Shown here: positions 62,925 through 64,000 of the stretch, in pieces
Layout of the letters: each line of letters begins with the position of its first letter
How positions within the stretch are numbered: the stretch's first letter is position 1
Source of the DNA: CAWBUW01 sp963792075
GTDB taxonomy: Bacteria; Chloroflexota; Anaerolineae; Anaerolineales; UBA4823
DNA length: 64,000 bases
Reading direction: 5' to 3'
Assembly: GCA_963792075.1 (NCBI GenBank)
Contig: CAWBUW010000007.1
Span: 997,500-1,061,499, forward strand
Translations under genes and position numbers: made by a program
The notes under the pieces: model-generated
Seen by the model: the letters and a program-made list of their open reading frames with translations, nothing else
Told to the model about the DNA's origin: nothing
Databases searched by the model: none

Positions 62925-64000
62925 TTATGGGGCTACGCAAGCCTCCGTGGTGAAGCTTTCGGTCACGCCGCCCGCCGTCAGCCCTGCGGGTAATGCGAAG
63001 GCGACCGAGCTCAGGCCGTCCTGGCCCTTGGCGTACACATCGAAGGCCAGGGTGGTGGTGCCGTCACCGTTATCGGTAGCGCCCACGAAGGAGACCGCGT
63101 ACTTGCCTTCATCATCGCCCAGCGGCTCGCCGCCACCCAACGGGCTGGTAAAGTCACCCGTCAGCTCGAGCACCTTCGTGCTGCTGCCGGCCGTTACTTC
63201 GATCTGCACGCCGGTCAGCGCAGCGACCTGGTCTGTGGGCAGCGAGTACTTGAAGGTGTCATATCCGCCCATGTTGACGGCCGTGCCCGAGGTGAAGCTG
63301 AACTTCACGCTGTTGAACGGGGCTGCTGCAGGGTTCTCGACCGCATAGGTATTGCCCGCGGTGCACACCGGTGCCTGGCCAGGCGGGACGTTCTGCGGCT
63401 CGTTCTGCTTGGGCGCCTTGGGCATCTTATCGTGCGCCGGTGGCTGCTTGGCAGGCGGCATTACCACCGCGTAATCCGTGCACACACTCGTAGAAGCATT
63501 CTCGCCCAGCAGGCCGTTGTTGATCTGGTCGCCGATATCCTTGGCGAGTTCCATATTGGCCGTGTCGCCGGTCAGGATTATGTTCTCTGCCTGGCGCAGC
63601 GCTTCCATCACCGTGCCGCTGAAGATGACCGCGCCGTTCTTGCTCAGCTCCACCACCGTGGTGGGGCCAACCTTACCGGAGGCCAGGTTCATCCAGGTCG
63701 CCAGGTTCTGCTGCAGCGCGCGTGACAGCATGGAATTTGAATCACCGGGGTAGGTGCCATCCTGTGCACGCATCAAGATCGTATTGGCTTCTGCCGGCGT
63801 CAGCGGCGTCGCCGTGCCAATAGGTTGCGGATTCGCAACGTTGATCCCACTGCGGTACAGCGTGCTGGCCTTTGCCACGAACATCAGCGCCTTGTCCAGG
63901 CTTTCCTTGGTTTCCTGCGTGCCACGCGTCGCGTTCTGGATGTAGATCTTGTTTACATTGTTCTTCCAGTACCCGATTGTGCGCGGGCAGGAGCCTTCGG
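62925..64000 (-). CDS. secreted protein, 5' end outside the window (partial)
   Basis: The frame is open from the window edge at 64000 to the stop at 62925; the ATG at 63884 is inside the gene. The visible start SCPRTIGYWKNNVNKIYIQN resembles the GYWKN motif of exported beta-sheet proteins. A helical part (about 50-130) is followed by a Pro/Lys/Gln linker (KQPPAHDKMPKAPKQNEPQN), and a C-terminal beta-domain (AVENPAAAPFNSVKFSFTSG, SSVAFALPAGLTAGGV). Cys residues fit an exported protein. Function unknown. Confidence 0.7.
   Translation of the reverse strand, partial: EGSCPRTIGYWKNNVNKIYIQNATRGTQETKESLDKALMFVAKASTLYRSGINVANPQPIGTATPLTPAEANTILMRAQDGTYPGDSNSMLSRALQQNLATWMNLASGKVGPTTVVELSKNGAVIFSGTVMEALRQAENIILTGDTANMELAKDIGDQINNGLLGENASTSVCTDYAVVMPPAKQPPAHDKMPKAPKQNEPQNVPPGQAPVCTAGNTYAVENPAAAPFNSVKFSFTSGTAVNMGGYDTFKYSLPTDQVAALTGVQIEVTAGSSTKVLELTGDFTSPLGGGEPLGDDEGKYAVSFVGATDNGDGTTTLAFDVYAKGQDGLSSVAFALPAGLTAGGVTESFTTEACVAP

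Overview
The window looks like one chromosomal contig from a Chloroflexota bacterium of the Anaerolineae type. The supporting signs are a Tad/Flp pilus locus with no secretin gene (as expected of a single-membrane cell), many lipoproteins with long Thr/Pro linkers, DUF4013 and DUF5667 proteins, an LVIVD beta-propeller protein, frequent GTG and TTG starts, and gene borders marked by long perfect inverted repeats. The assignment rests on gene content; there is no rRNA to confirm it.

Layout. 1-3.9 kb: a secreted LVIVD propeller protein and a two-domain VOC (PhnB-like) protein. 4-15.4 kb: a minus-strand phage head-and-packaging cassette (candidate small terminase, coiled-coil/TM protein, large terminase, portal, protease-capsid fusion, small structural proteins, two head-completion-like proteins, a tail-fibre-like protein). 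It has no visible integrase, tail, lysis or replication genes and is split by a 2.47-kb head-to-head pair of IS110-family elements. 15.5-32.5 kb: a plus-strand array of truncated Rhs/YD-repeat fragments with variable C-terminal tips. Each tip is followed at once by a Thr/Pro-linker lipoprotein, usually a beta-propeller type. Several members carry one-base frameshifts. This is the most unusual region. 32.6-40.4 kb: TPR histidine kinase, DUF4013 membrane protein, hotdog thioesterase, histidine phosphatase, a repeat protein, a zinc-ribbon protein, a b-type cytochrome-like membrane protein and an HD-GYP phosphodiesterase. 40.4-52.3 kb: the Tad secretion/pilus operon (TadE, TadE, TadG, CpaB, TadZ, TadB, TadC, TPR-LysM, TadA) ending with a Tat-exported amidase/M23-like wall hydrolase. 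52.3-57.5 kb: a redox operon with two 18-haem c-type cytochromes, a ferredoxin and an FAD oxidoreductase. 57.5-64 kb: HAD-IIA phosphatase, DUF1028 protein, ClpP, trigger factor, an AbiE-type toxin-antitoxin pair, tRNA-Leu(TAG) and a partial secreted protein.

How parts work together. The Tad operon would build a pilus or secretion apparatus, with the LysM/TPR protein and wall hydrolase helping it through peptidoglycan; prepilin and prepilin peptidase must lie elsewhere. The cytochrome operon suggests electron transfer at or outside the membrane, coupled to NAD(P)H or ferredoxin. The Rhs tip/lipoprotein array resembles a store of displaced polymorphic-toxin tips with partner genes. Four tips share a C-terminal cysteine signature, and each of these is followed by the same propeller-lipoprotein family. 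The lipoproteins are therefore candidate cognate partners (immunity or surface receptor); this is inference.

Limits. Many frameshifts here are single missing bases, often in homopolymers, including one in the otherwise well-conserved tadZ gene. Sequencing error is a serious alternative to real decay. Family names come from recognising motifs by eye; no searches were run.
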